Source: Lasiodiplodia sp. COLG20
Lineage: Eukaryota; Ascomycota; Dothideomycetes; Botryosphaeriales; Botryosphaeriaceae
Assembly (NCBI GenBank): GCA_009801085.1
Contig: VNWV01000002.1
Location: forward strand, 248,001-312,000
Direction: 5' to 3'
DNA: 64,000 nucleotides
How positions within the stretch are numbered: position 1 is the stretch's first letter; every line of letters begins with the position of its first letter. The notes below the pieces were generated by a model, which searched no databases, was not told where the DNA came from, and was given only the letters and a program-made list of their open reading frames with translations. Positions 20,716-31,432 of the stretch are shown piece by piece. A program made the position numbers and the translations under genes.

Positions 20716-23661
20716 TCACACAACAGCCTGCTGCTGCTGCTGCTGCTGCTGCGTCGCGGCGACCGGCACCTCCTGCTCCACCCCCCTCCCCTTCCTCGCC
20801 CTTCCCCGCTCCCTCTCCCTCTCCCGTTCCTTCTCCTTCTCCCTCGCTTGCACCCCCCACTCCTCCCCGAGCCCCACCCCCGCCCTCCGCGCCCCCGACA
20901 CCGCACCCAGACACCTCCCAACCGCCTCCAAATCCCCCAACAACGTGACGTGGCCGCGATCAGAGCTCACGCAGCCGCCACGCACGACGCTGTACCCCTC
21001 GGGCACCTGCGCGGCGCGGGCGAGCACCACTCCGTCGCCGCTCGCGAAGGCCAGGTCGTCGTAGCAGTCGGTGTGGCGGATGTGCTCGCGGGAGAGGACC
21101 TTGGCGCCGTACACGGTCGGGATGGATTTGCCGTAGATGACGGCGGCGGGCGGGTAGGCGTTTGTGCCGCCGGGGTGGCTGGCGGTTCCGAGTTCGGGTC
21201 TGAAGGCGAGTTCTTCTTTGAAATTTTTCACTTCGGCGAGGGTGCGCGTGAGGTAGGCGATGGCGGCGTCACGGGGGATGGTGACGGCCGTGGCGGGGTT
21301 GCTGTTGTTGTTATTACCGAAGGAGGGAGAGTAGGAGTCAGTGGCATTGCTGTGGTTATTGCCGCCCATTTGTGGTGCCATGCCGCTGCCTGCGGCGCCG
21401 CCTTCGGCTTTGGCTTCGGCGTTGGCGGTTTTGGCAGCCGAGGTTGCCTTGGCCTTTTCGTCCTTGAGCTTCTCGGATTGGCTAGTGGAGTTGCTATTTT
21501 TGTGGAGGGAGCTCTTGCGGCCGATGGACGGGAGACTGGGGAGAACGCTCGCCATTGAGCTGATGACGCCGGTGATACCGCTGGGGGAATTGCTGTCCTT
21601 GAACGGAGGGAGAGGCGTCGTGACGACTGGCGAAAGGGCGTGGTCGATCCATGTCTGAACGTCGAAGAAGTCGATGGGGAACTCCTCCTTGGTCTCCTTG
21701 TTGAAGAAGCATTTCCCGTCGAGCGGCAGGAGGGCGAAGCTCGTTCTGATGGTGAAGTTGACCTGCGCAGTCAGGACACGTGAGCTGAGGAGGACGTCGT
21801 CTCCATTGCGGAGCGGACCGAGGATGTTGACGCATGTGTTCGGAGTGCCAGCGTAGATGACACCGGAGAACAGCTCTGGCCTCTTGTTGATGGCGTGGCG
21901 AGTGATGAGACCACCAAGACTATGCGCGATGACTATAGCACCCCTCTTCTCCTTGGGTGTGTCTGGCTGATTGCACGGTAGTTTCTCCAAGTACTGGATG
22001 AGCTTGCGGCTGAGCAGGTGCGGACTGAGTCTCCAATCGTACGAGTACTCATGAATGCGAAGGTCACCGTTCAATGCATTTTCCGAGGCACGCAGGCGCT
22101 TGAATAGTCTTCGTGCAACGTCAACTGGTCCGACGTGTGTCAACATGCCGCCAGGAATCACGCGTTCCTCCATCGTCTCTTCGTCCTCCGGATTAAGGCC
22201 CACTTCCAGATCGACTTTACGGAGATTCAGCCCGACCTTGATCGGCACCCAAAGTTGGCGGTGCGGGGGTTCTGCAGATCGCAGAATAGAGCCGCGATAG
22301 CCTCCCAGGATAACCACGTCGCCCGTGAGGTCTTGAACAGCTTTAGTGAAGTAGGGGTGCTGCGCCGCAGCAGCTGGAGTCATGCCAGCGTTGCCACCAC
22401 CAAATCTCGGGCTTTTCTTCGCACTTTCGACGGAAGCCTTGTTCAAGTTCAACGGGCTTGGAGTAGTCTTCCGCGTGCTATTTGTGGAAGAACCCTTCAG
22501 CGAGCCAGCCCGGCCCCTCGTTAGGTCAGTGAGAGACGAGGACAGGGACGAGGGGATATTGAGGCTAGGCATGGACGGCATGCCAGGAAGCTTGAAGTTT
22601 GCGTCCTGCCACGAGTCTTTGATGGCCTTCAGACGGCTGTTCACCTGCTCAGACACATGCTCAAATCGGCTGTCATCACCAAGAGAAGAAGCTCTGGATA
22701 GAGTACGATGGAGGACGAGGGACTCGTCCGACGCCGATCTCTTCAGACTGCGCTGTGTCAGCTGTCTGTTTATTGGCTGAGGTCGCGCGGGCGTAGGATT
22801 CTCGACAATCACTTGCGGAGGGGCTTCTTGGGGAGCAGGGGACTTTGCGCTGTCGTTCTGGATGGTCGAGCGACGCGTGTGAGCAGACACGTTGGAGCTT
22901 GCACTCTTGGACGAGGCCGAGTCAATGTCCGGCCGAGGGCTAGGCGGGGCCATCAATGTCTGCGACCTTCCCTTCCTCGAACTCGACGCAGTATCATTAT
23001 TCTCGCGGCGGTCCTGGCTGCTTGGCCAGCCAGGAAATGTGAAGCTGCTAAGAAGGTTGGGGCTCTTTGGCATGCTGAAGGTGAGACGTTTCTTGGAGCC
23101 GTCGGTCTGGGAGCCCGACGAGGCGCGGCGGCGGTGGCCAGCAAAGCTCTCCCGTAACGATTGGCGCAGCTCGTCGGACCTCTGAAAGACCTTGGGGCCG
23201 GACCTCCATGGCGACGGCATCCGCCTGGGCGAGCTCTCCAGGCGGGGTGTGGCGGGTTCCGGCGGACTTTCCCTGGGCGACTGCAGCAGCTGAGAGCTGA
23301 GGACCGTGGGCGTCGAGGTTCCCGTGCTGTCGCCGGCCTTGGGGTCATTGGCGCCCTCCAGCCCATCCTGGCTTGTGTCTCCAAAGGGACCGTCCATCAA
23401 GTCGTCCATGGCAGCAACCTTCTCGGCGGCGGGCGTGGTGGGCGAGGTGAAGTGCGTCTGGGCATGGCCGATACTGACGCCAACGAGCGACTGGACGTCG
23501 TGCGAGGGGAAGTCATTCGGGTCGGCTGAATCGTCGTCGGAGGGCGTCGACACATCGGAGTGATTCATGGAGCTGAAGCGGGCGTCCAGCAGCGCATTGG
23601 GCAGGCTATGATGAGACCTGTGGCCGCGGGATTTGGCGGAAGCAGACGGTAAGGCAGACAT
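20716..23661 (-). CDS. LCAT/PDAT-like alpha/beta hydrolase (fungal, long N-terminus)
   Basis: One exon, 981 residues. The first ~420 residues are Ser/Pro-rich and disordered (for example SSRKGRSQTLMAPPSPRPD). The hydrolase domain starts near 440 with VVILGGYRGSILRS and continues with HEYSYDWRLSPHLL. The nucleophile elbow is AHSLGG near residue 580, followed by YAGTPNTCVNILGP, typical of lecithin:cholesterol acyltransferase-like enzymes. A candidate catalytic His is in DRGHVTLLGD near residue 900. The elbow has Ala instead of Gly before His. About 100 residues of Ser/Ala/Asn-rich linker interrupt the domain before the last part (AYLTRTLAEVKNFKEELAF). The C-terminus has an Arg/Glu run and a polyglutamine tract. 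It probably acts on phospholipids or acyl esters; the physiological substrate is not known. No signal peptide is seen. Confidence 0.88.
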   Translation of the reverse strand: MSALPSASAKSRGHRSHHSLPNALLDARFSSMNHSDVSTPSDDDSADPNDFPSHDVQSLVGVSIGHAQTHFTSPTTPAAEKVAAMDDLMDGPFGDTSQDGLEGANDPKAGDSTGTSTPTVLSSQLLQSPRESPPEPATPRLESSPRRMPSPWRSGPKVFQRSDELRQSLRESFAGHRRRASSGSQTDGSKKRLTFSMPKSPNLLSSFTFPGWPSSQDRRENNDTASSSRKGRSQTLMAPPSPRPDIDSASSKSASSNVSAHTRRSTIQNDSAKSPAPQEAPPQVIVENPTPARPQPINRQLTQRSLKRSASDESLVLHRTLSRASSLGDDSRFEHVSEQVNSRLKAIKDSWQDANFKLPGMPSMPSLNIPSSLSSSLTDLTRGRAGSLKGSSTNSTRKTTPSPLNLNKASVESAKKSPRFGGGNAGMTPAAAAQHPYFTKAVQDLTGDVVILGGYRGSILRSAEPPHRQLWVPIKVGLNLRKVDLEVGLNPEDEETMEERVIPGGMLTHVGPVDVARRLFKRLRASENALNGDLRIHEYSYDWRLSPHLLSRKLIQYLEKLPCNQPDTPKEKRGAIVIAHSLGGLITRHAINKRPELFSGVIYAGTPNTCVNILGPLRNGDDVLLSSRVLTAQVNFTIRTSFALLPLDGKCFFNKETKEEFPIDFFDVQTWIDHALSPVVTTPLPPFKDSNSPSGITGVISSMASVLPSLPSIGRKSSLHKNSNSTSQSEKLKDEKAKATSAAKTANAEAKAEGGAAGSGMAPQMGGNNHSNATDSYSPSFGNNNNSNPATAVTIPRDAAIAYLTRTLAEVKNFKEELAFRPELGTASHPGGTNAYPPAAVIYGKSIPTVYGAKVLSREHIRHTDCYDDLAFASGDGVVLARAAQVPEGYSVVRGGCVSSDRGHVTLLGDLEAVGRCLGAVSGARRAGVGLGEEWGVQAREKEKERERERERGRARKGRGVEQEVPVAATQQQQQQQQAVV
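20725..20752. repeat. CTG/CAG microsatellite encoding polyglutamine
   Basis: A run of about eight CTG units on the plus strand is CAG on the coding strand and makes the Gln tract at the C-terminus of the LCAT-like protein. Likely length-variable between strains. Confidence 0.85.
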
Positions 23662-24053
23662 TTTTGCGGCAGGGAGTACGGCATGGGCGGGAGGGCGGGC
23701 TACTTGTGGATACTGAGTTGGTGGGCTGAACCGGGGCAGTGCATGGTTCCGCGCGGTGCCGCGGCTGTGGCAGGAGGGCGCTTACGGGCGTTGGTCGAGG
23801 AGCGGTGCACAGGGTGGGCCTCCAGGTTGCTTCGCCGACGGGCCCGTGGTAGGGCAGGAATGGTGGACGCATTTGGGCGGAGCTGCGAGCTGAGGGCAAT
23901 GTCGTCATGTTTTTGGAAAGACGGTTTGTTACGTGCCTGCAAGGAACACCTAGCGCGACGAACCCCTTCAAATTCCCGCCGTCCGCTCGGGCCCCGGAAG
24001 TCGCGCCCTCCGAACCACTCACTCCCCCGCTCCGCTCCAAAACGAATACGCGT
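23662..24053. promoter_or_regulatory. Spacer upstream of the LCAT-like gene
   Basis: This 392-nt region separates two tandem minus-strand genes and must hold the LCAT-like promoter and the F-box gene 3' end. No specific site identified. Confidence 0.3.
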
Positions 24054-25346
24054 CTAGTCCGTGCCGACCCGCGACGCGTCCCATTCTACGCCCTCAGCCG
24101 CCGCTGCCTGACCGATCGGGCTGCCTGGCTGCAACCACACCTGCCAGTCTTGTCGTGGCACGCGCTGTATCGCCAGCCGTTGCAGCCTGGGCAGTCGCTT
24201 AGAAGCTCCGCTCAGGAGGCCCCAACACAGGGCTGCCGTTGGCCATGGCGTCCACTGGTATCCCGACGCCTCGCCCAGTCCCTGCGTCAGCGTGAGCGTG
24301 CGCAGGCTTGACGGCAGCAACTCGTCGCCGCGAACCTCGTGAACCCGTTCTGGCACCTCCCACCCCATCAGCGCGCAGATTGGGATGCGCAGCTCCTCCA
24401 GGTGCGAAAGCTCGGCGAAGCTCCCAAAAGCACCGTACGTGATGGCCTCGGCCGAGACGTGTGGTTCCCACCGGAGCCTGATATCTACCCGCGTCAGCCT
24501 TTTTGCCTGCAGCAGCGCCCTCTGCAGCGACGGGAAATCAGTGTCGTGCAGCCACCGGTCTGAGAGCGCGCACGAGTACCATCGGAATTCGGTCAAGTGG
24601 GGTGAACGGAGGACCAGCACTTTCATGTCCGACATAGGAACTGGCGCCCATTCGATCGCGAGCTTCGTCAGGGAGCTTCCTATTGTTGCGGGTAGCATCA
24701 CGTTCCAGTGACAGTACGCCCCTGGTTCGGGCTCCCGCTTGAATACCAGGCTGTCAAGGCCGGGGAGAAGATGTAAACATCCGTGGTCGCCACACGGCAA
24801 CCGGAAAATGTCCATGATCATCTCGACATTCTTCAAGCCAGGGCAGATGTCTTTGAGGTATTCACATCCTATCTGAGCCGCTGCCAGCATTAACGACGTG
24901 GAAGTCCTCGCGACAAGCGGTCCTACACGCACCCTCCGGAGGTTGTTGAATCGTGACAGTAACCAGCAAATGTCAAATTCTACGGCGTATCTTTGCCCTA
25001 CCGCTTCTGGCACTTGGAATATCCGGTTGACCTCTATTCTCGCTGCTGTTCGTAAAGCATTGTCATGCGGTGTCATGGCCTGCAACTTCGACCTCTTTCT
25101 CAGGTCATATGAATACGCCTTGACGTGTTTCGCGAGCTCGGGCCTGTTGTTGATCGTGCGGAATAGAGCAAAGGTATGGTTAACGTCGGTGTAGAGATGC
25201 GGTTCTGCCTGTCGCCGGAAGTCCCTGCAGGTCCTGCAAATGTACGCGAGTTCACGCATAGGAAGTAGCTTGATGATCATCTCCATTAGCTCTTCTGGCA
25301 AGTCTCCAAGCGATTTCACTGGAATCCAGCATCGTTGTTGATCCAT
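24054..25346 (-). CDS. F-box protein
   Basis: A single exon encodes 430 residues. An F-box lies at about residues 12-55 (LGDLPEELMEMIIKLLPMRE, then YICRTCRDFRRQAEPHLY). F-box proteins link substrates to SCF ubiquitin ligases through Skp1. The remainder has the scattered Leu pattern of degenerate leucine-rich repeats seen in fungal F-box proteins (LRRVRVGPL, LEELRIPICAL, LRTLTLTQGL). The target is unknown. The start is the ATG that places the F-box directly after a short leader. Confidence 0.85.
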   Translation of the reverse strand: MDQQRCWIPVKSLGDLPEELMEMIIKLLPMRELAYICRTCRDFRRQAEPHLYTDVNHTFALFRTINNRPELAKHVKAYSYDLRKRSKLQAMTPHDNALRTAARIEVNRIFQVPEAVGQRYAVEFDICWLLSRFNNLRRVRVGPLVARTSTSLMLAAAQIGCEYLKDICPGLKNVEMIMDIFRLPCGDHGCLHLLPGLDSLVFKREPEPGAYCHWNVMLPATIGSSLTKLAIEWAPVPMSDMKVLVLRSPHLTEFRWYSCALSDRWLHDTDFPSLQRALLQAKRLTRVDIRLRWEPHVSAEAITYGAFGSFAELSHLEELRIPICALMGWEVPERVHEVRGDELLPSSLRTLTLTQGLGEASGYQWTPWPTAALCWGLLSGASKRLPRLQRLAIQRVPRQDWQVWLQPGSPIGQAAAAEGVEWDASRVGTD

Positions 25347-26448
25347 CGTGGTCGGGTTGCCTGAATGGCATCGAATGTATAGTCATATGGAAACACAGTT
25401 CTCCGCGCAATTTATAATGTGCGCCTCCTCGCTACCTGCTGTGCGTTCCATGGTTCTCTGCCGAAAAACTTTGCTTTTCCAACACCATGGGTCGATGTAT
25501 ACCAGGGGTTTCTGGACCCTGATATCGAAGTCCCTCCTATATGGCCACCCAGACTCAATACAACGAGCAACCCGACCTGACTAGCTAGACCTACAGAGAT
25601 CACCCTATTCGAAACGTCGCTTGGTAGGGCAACCACCCAAGCCACCGCTAGTAATAGACGGGCCCCGGCTTGGTGGGGACTCAGTATTGAAATATTGGAA
25701 GGCCCACACGCCCAACGTAACTTCTTCCGCATCACAGCCATTTACGGTATCTGAGGGCGTGTGCTCCATTTCCTTTCTCGGTTAGTCAGAGGTCGAACCG
25801 CGTGCCTCTTTCGTCAGGCCTCCCCCCTGTCGATCACAAACGGGGGATGCACAGCCTCCCCGCCCCGGTGAGGATTCCGAAGATCCGACCTTTCGGTAAT
25901 CCCCAGACATTTGAAATAGTCCGTGGAGAAGTCTGTGTAGCGTTACTCAGGAATGCCTACTAACCAGATACGCCTATTTTACCATAAGCAAGGAAGTAAC
26001 GGTGCGGATCTCAAAAGAATCCAGTTTTCTCAACTCCATCGCACCAGAGATGTTGCGCTCTGACGTTACTTGCGTGGGAAATCAAATCTCAGGTCTCCAT
26101 GTGCCATACAATATTGGCACCTATATCGACGTCCAGATGTTTGCTTCGACTTCCCGCGAATGAAGAATATAAACCCTTGCAGTTAACCTCAATCTATTAT
26201 AGCAACCCTGTCATATCATAGACGAACTCCAAACGGCTGCTGTGAGCTACCTGTACCCGCAACCCTCGAAAACTCACTTCATAGTAGGTACCTAACTCTA
26301 CAGAGATACACGCAATAGCAAAAAACCTCCGCCCAAACAACAATACATCAAACCAATGACAAACCAAAGCTCATCAATACTTCGGTGCATGGGGGAATAA
26401 TATCAACGACTCTGCACAAGCATGTACACAATACTCACCAGGACCCTC
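25347..26448. other. Intergenic, no gene seen
   Basis: About 1.1 kb between the F-box gene start and the 3' end of a HET gene. Short ORFs only. Confidence 0.5.
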
Positions 26449-29016
26449 TCACATAAGAACCAACTCCCTCTTCTCCGCCCCAGAAAACCACTCATCCCCA
26501 CAAGAAAACGTGCCCACACGCTCATAACATCGTCCACCATCTACAACACTCTTCCCACTTCCCCGCCCTCTGCTAACACCCTTCGACGGCGGCGGCGACG
26601 ATGATGACGATGATGGAACAAGCACCAACCCCGCAATCCACGAGCCCTCGCACCTCGCCACGCCCAAACACAAAACATTCGCCTCAAACCCAGCGGCGCC
26701 CACCTCATTTTCATCACCTACCTTTGCTCTGCGAACATTATTACCACCGCTGCTATCGGGTCCAGTCACAGGAAGCAGCAACGAATCAGGCACCATCTCG
26801 ACAACGCCCCCGCCCTCGCCATCCGCGCGCTTCAAACAATACCTTCTCACCTTCTGCCTTCCCTCACCGCCCTCATCACCACCATCCACCTTCACAACCA
26901 ACTTAACAGCCACACCTCCACCACCATCACCACCCAAAACCGGCCCCACAAGCACAATCCACCCCTCCCTCACCGCACCAAGCAGATTCCTCCCCGCCGG
27001 CCTCGCCACCGCCTCTTCGACTCTTACCAACGACACGAACTCCTCTTCCCCCTCCTCATCCCCCACCGCACCGCCACCACCACTACTCCCCTCCTCCCCC
27101 CGCTGCTGCCCCGCCGACCCCCCCTCAACCCACGCATACCCAACCTCCCCCTCCACACTCGCCCACGACCAGCTCGGCGCCCGCCACACCGCCGGGACGG
27201 GCCTAGCCATCATCCCCATCCCCGACGACGACGCGGATGACGCGGACGACGCCCACAGCAAATCCTCCACCAACCCCTCCCTCCACAAACCCGCAACATA
27301 CTCGCTCGCCCCCGCAGCCGCAGCACCACCACTCCCCCTCACAGCCAACAACCCCCTCGCAATCCCACTCACCGCCGGCAACTTATCCGCCGGAAAACTC
27401 AGCTCACGCGCCGTGTACGCAGACACGATGGCGTGCCACGTCCGGCGGTGCTGCGCGCGGCGGCCGGTGGTGAGGAGGCGGGGGAGGAGGCCGGGGGTGG
27501 TGGGAGAGGGTTTAGTAGTAGGGTGCTGGTGGTGGCATTCGCAGCGCGAGGCGATGCGGCATTCGAACAGCAGCTCGTGCGCCGTGTAGTGCAAGATGCG
27601 CGAGCACAGGACGTGTTCCTGCAGTGCCCAGGCGCGGTGGCGGAGGGGCCCTGCGGGGGCGGGCGGGGGGTGGTAGTGGGTTGAGAGGGGGAGTTGCGGT
27701 TGGTGGTGGTCGGTCGGTGGGGGGAAGATGGGGAGCGTAGAGGAGGAGGAGGGGGACGAAGCAGCAGCAGAAGAAGAAGAAGATGAAAGGTGGTGGTCTG
27801 GGATCTTCCGCGCGCAGAGCTTGTGGGCCTTCTTCGCGCGGGTGGAGGCGCGGTAGGACAGCTTGGCGGGACGAGGGCGCGGGGCGAAGATGCCGGCGTC
27901 GCTGTTGGGCGCGGCTGTGGCGGCGACGGTCAGGTGGGCATTCTCATAGATGGCGCTCATCTGCGCCGACTCGACCTCCCAGTCGGCTGTCGAGTCTTGG
28001 ATGATGCAGAGGGCGTCGATCCAGAGGTAGTGGATGCCGAGCTCCTGGGAGATGATGACGGCGTCCTGGAAGGATTGCGGGAGCGAGGAGAAGTCGATGT
28101 GGCGCTTGCGTTCGGCGAGGTTGGCCGTTGTGGTGATGAAGGTGGGACCGCCGCCCCAGCAGTGGCTGAGGGTGATGTACTTGACCTTGTTTGGAGGAGA
28201 CTCACAGAGTCGGATGTTTTCGGTCGAGTCCGGGTCTTTCCCCAGGTATATGAGCCTTTTGGGGATAAACTCGTCCCGCAAACTCTGGCCGCAGAGACGA
28301 TGTTTGTGGTTCTTGATGCAGTCCTCTATGGCTTTCCGAGCAAACTCAAACGAATCGTCTGAGCCGGAATGCTTTGGCACGGACTGGCCGTGGCCGAGAG
28401 TGGGCCATGGCGAAGGCTTGTCTAGTAATGCTCAGAAGGCAGTACGGTGATTCATGCTTGCTTCGCTGTGTACATGGCCTTCTAAAACAAAGCGGTTGCA
28501 GAAGGCACAGAAAAAGAAAAAAAGACTGAGCACTCAGACCTTGATGGAACAGAAGCAGGATAAAGTGCGTAAACATGGCCCATTCCAGGCCCAAATCGAC
28601 GAGATAACGAACCAACGAAAGAAAGAAACCAACTTACCAAACGGGGCATAAATTTCTATATTCTCACACCCGCCTACATCAGGCCGCACCTCAAGCCGCA
28701 ACGGGGCGCACTCGACCAAGTCCAGCAGCAGCCGCGGCTTCATCTTCCGCCAGCCCTCAACGTGGGCGTCGAGCGCGTGGGCGACCAGGCGGCAGCGCGG
28801 GCAGTTTTCCTCTGAGCGCTTCAGCCGCACGGGGTCGACACGCAGGCTGAGGCGAGCGACGGAGCGACCCGTGCTCTCCTGGTCGTGGAAGGTGGCTGGA
28901 TGGCTGCGCGGATCCAGGTTGTTGCACAGCTTGCACACCCGCCCGCTCTGGGTGCGGGCTAGTAGGCCACCAGGCTGCCCACTATCTGCCATGCTGATCG
29001 TCGGGCCATGAGACAT
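26449..29016 (-). CDS. HET-domain protein with long low-complexity insertions
   Basis: Exons 29016-28638 and 28421-26449 give 783 residues. The intron of 216 nt (GTAAGT..TAG) is long for this window; the acceptor choice is forced by an in-frame TGA just upstream and restores the usual PSPWP.LG.GQ lead-in. Residues 20-110 hold a CKLCNNLD and CPRCRLV Cys motif typical of this HET subclass. The HET domain runs from about 205 (KYITLSHCWGGG, FSSLPQSFQDAV, YLWIDALCIIQDS) to RAWALQEHVLCSRILHYT near 400. A Ser/Pro/His-rich insertion splits the domain before RAWALQE. After it come RELSFPADKLPAVSGIARGL and PSWSWAS, usual in HET C-terminal parts. A later start at residue 9 is possible. Predicted role: allorecognition or programmed cell death. 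Confidence 0.87.
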
Positions 29017-29579
29017 ATGGCGTCAGCGAGGGGCTGGGCTGGGAAATGATTCTGCAGCCTGGTTGGGAACAAGGCTGCGGTCGGTGCTTCGCTGCGTGCG
29101 GTGGGTGGTGGTCGGGCGGAGGTTCCGGCGAGCGAGTGAGACGTCGTCCCGTCGCCGCAACCCCAAGACGTCCGTGCGCCGCATGCCGTCGATGATCTGC
29201 AGCGACGGATGGGGATCCCGCATGCTCACATGCTAGGATTTTGCGATTGCCACTGTGATACCGATGTAAGAAACATGCGCAAATCACGTCCAAGTAGAGT
29301 GGGCCCTTCCAGATTGCGACTTGTGGAGTATGGCCCGGGCGCCTGCGCAGGTGATGTCACAATGAGAAAGAGCAGCAACAATACTGATGTCTTACATCAT
29401 GCATCATGACCGCCACTGTGACTCTGTGCCTCCCTATATCAAGCCGCAAGAAACTCGTGCCTACCTCTTGTAGCGTCACTTCAAATTTTCTCGATTAAAA
29501 ACCCTCGACTCTCCATTCCAGCTCCATCAACTACAACGCTTCCACCAACTTCAATCCTCCAACAACAAAAACAACAACC

Positions 29580-30260
29580 ATGTCCGCCACCATCAACGAA
29601 GACGCCGTCAAGTCCGTCTCCAACCAAGAGGGTCAGATCGGCTCCCACGTCCCTCCCTCCGAACCTCTCGAGAAGGGCGGCGTAAGTCATCCTCACTTCC
29701 TTCACCTGATAGAAAAGAATCCAGATAAACTAATCCAACCACCACAGCACAAGCCCGGCGTCCTCGCCACCGAAGCCGACAAAGCCCCCACCTTCCACGC
29801 CCAAACCCTCCCCGCCGGCACCGCGCCCAGCGCACAAACCTACGCACCCAACAACGCATCTGAGATCCCCGCCGGCAGCGGCGGCAGCACTGCCGCCAGC
29901 GACACCCTCCCCGGCGCCACCTCCGCCGACGTGCACACCGGTCTAGGCCACCCGGGTCAAGGCCAGACTTCCAACGAACTGCGCCACGACGGCACCCATG
30001 GCCGCAAGAAGGAAGGCACAGGCCTGGTCGGCGTCGGCGCCGACACTGTCACGAACAAGGGCAGCGCCGTGGACGCGCATGACCCGGGTTTCGCTAGCCA
30101 GCGCGCTCTGGATAAGGACGTCGAGACGGGGACGAGGGGCACGGTTGGCGGACCGCCGGCGGAGGAGAGGCTGCCGGAGAGCGCGGAGAAGGTGGCCAGC
30201 GAGGCGCCGAAGGATAGGTCGACGAGTGGGGTTGCGTCGGTGCATGCTGGGAGTAAGTGA
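29580..30260 (+). CDS. Small hydrophilic disordered protein, conserved hypothetical type
   Basis: Exons 29580-29681 and 29748-30260 give 204 residues. The intron 29682-29747 starts GTAAGT and ends CAG with a CTAAT branch; it is 66 nt and contains no in-frame stop, so retention would insert 22 residues (VSHPHFLHLIEK...). The protein lacks Cys and Trp, is rich in Gly/Ala/Ser/Thr/Glu, and carries GLGHPGQGQ and a TVTNKGSAVDAHDPGFASQR segment. It looks like a hydrophilin or LEA-like stress protein, but I cannot assign a named family. The 5' leader is a CA-rich, AAC-repeat stretch without T just before ATG, typical of strongly translated fungal mRNAs. A TATATC motif lies about 145 nt upstream. Confidence 0.82.
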   Translation: MSATINEDAVKSVSNQEGQIGSHVPPSEPLEKGGVSHPHFLHLIEKNPDKLIQPPQHKPGVLATEADKAPTFHAQTLPAGTAPSAQTYAPNNASEIPAGSGGSTAASDTLPGATSADVHTGLGHPGQGQTSNELRHDGTHGRKKEGTGLVGVGADTVTNKGSAVDAHDPGFASQRALDKDVETGTRGTVGGPPAEERLPESAEKVASEAPKDRSTSGVASVHAGSK

Positions 30261-31432
30261 AGCGGGAGGAGGCTTTCTAGTTTGATGATGGTTCTATGCT
30301 TTTGAGGGAAAAGGCACTGGTTGCCTTTTTTCTTGCCTGTGTTATAATCTTGCGTTCTCTGCTGCAGATGGAAGCGAAAGCAAGGTAGAAGGATACTCTC
30401 TTGATCAAAACGGGATCATGATTAAATGAACAGAACTTAGAGAAATACAAAAGCTTTTCTATCATAATAGAATGGTAAAAAGTGCTCTGCGAGTCGTCAG
30501 TTCTCAAATATAACTTTAAGCTCATGCGGGACAATAGTACCTCACCTATGCGAAGTCCTACAAACATCAGCACTTGTCTATAACGAAGGAATCCTCAATA
30601 CGCCTGTACATATGCCTCAGCAACCACGAATGCGGGGCTCCGCATACGCTTTACCAAATATCTAACCCCACCCAACGAATGACATACACATGAAGTAGTA
30701 ATGCCTACAAAGACAAACCCCGACTTCTGCTCAACAGAAACCTCTGCGCTCTTCCTAGAGCGCGCTATAACGTGTAGCACAGTGTAAAAAATAAAAAAAG
30801 AGGAAGAAAAGAGAAGCAAATGAAAGGCAAAAAACACCCAACCCACACCATAACAAAACAACCTGAATCAAGGGAACCCGCACGAAAAGGAGAAAAAGCC
30901 CACACGGACCTCGCAGAACATCCATCTAATGGCTCCTTTTCTCCCAACTGCATACCATGCTCTTCTCCTGTCCTGGCTCTGTCAAGCTCAGAGTGACCTG
31001 TATTCCAGGCAAACGAGGTTAATCGATCAGATCTTTCGAAGAAAGAAGGGGTGGGATGGGACTCGTGTGATCGAGGTGGATATGAGAAGACCATATTGTG
31101 ATTGGATTTTTTTTTGTTCTTTCTGGGGAAAGGGCCATGAACCGTACTCCTCGATCAAAAAGGGGCAATGGAGGAACGAAAAACATCCAACGGGTGTGCT
31201 ACCTGCCAAAATGCCATCTAATCCACGCCCTTCCAGCGCTTTGTCTTGTTGTATCCTCCATTAAAACTCTCCACTTTACATCCACCCTTCAAATTCACAC
31301 CCCAATGTCCATAGTGAACAGCGTCGATACATAATACATGAAACGAGAAAGGATGAAGCAGAGTCCCTCCCTCTCCTTTCCCTCCGTGGGAGACGATGTG
31401 CTCGGATCCAGTGCAACAAATATATGAAATAC
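30261..31432. other. Convergent intergenic region
   Basis: About 1.2 kb between two converging genes; holds both 3' UTRs. No supported gene. Confidence 0.5.

Noticed and set aside
20428..21558. 376-codon plus-strand ORF
   Set aside because: Antisense to the C-terminal part of the LCAT-like gene.
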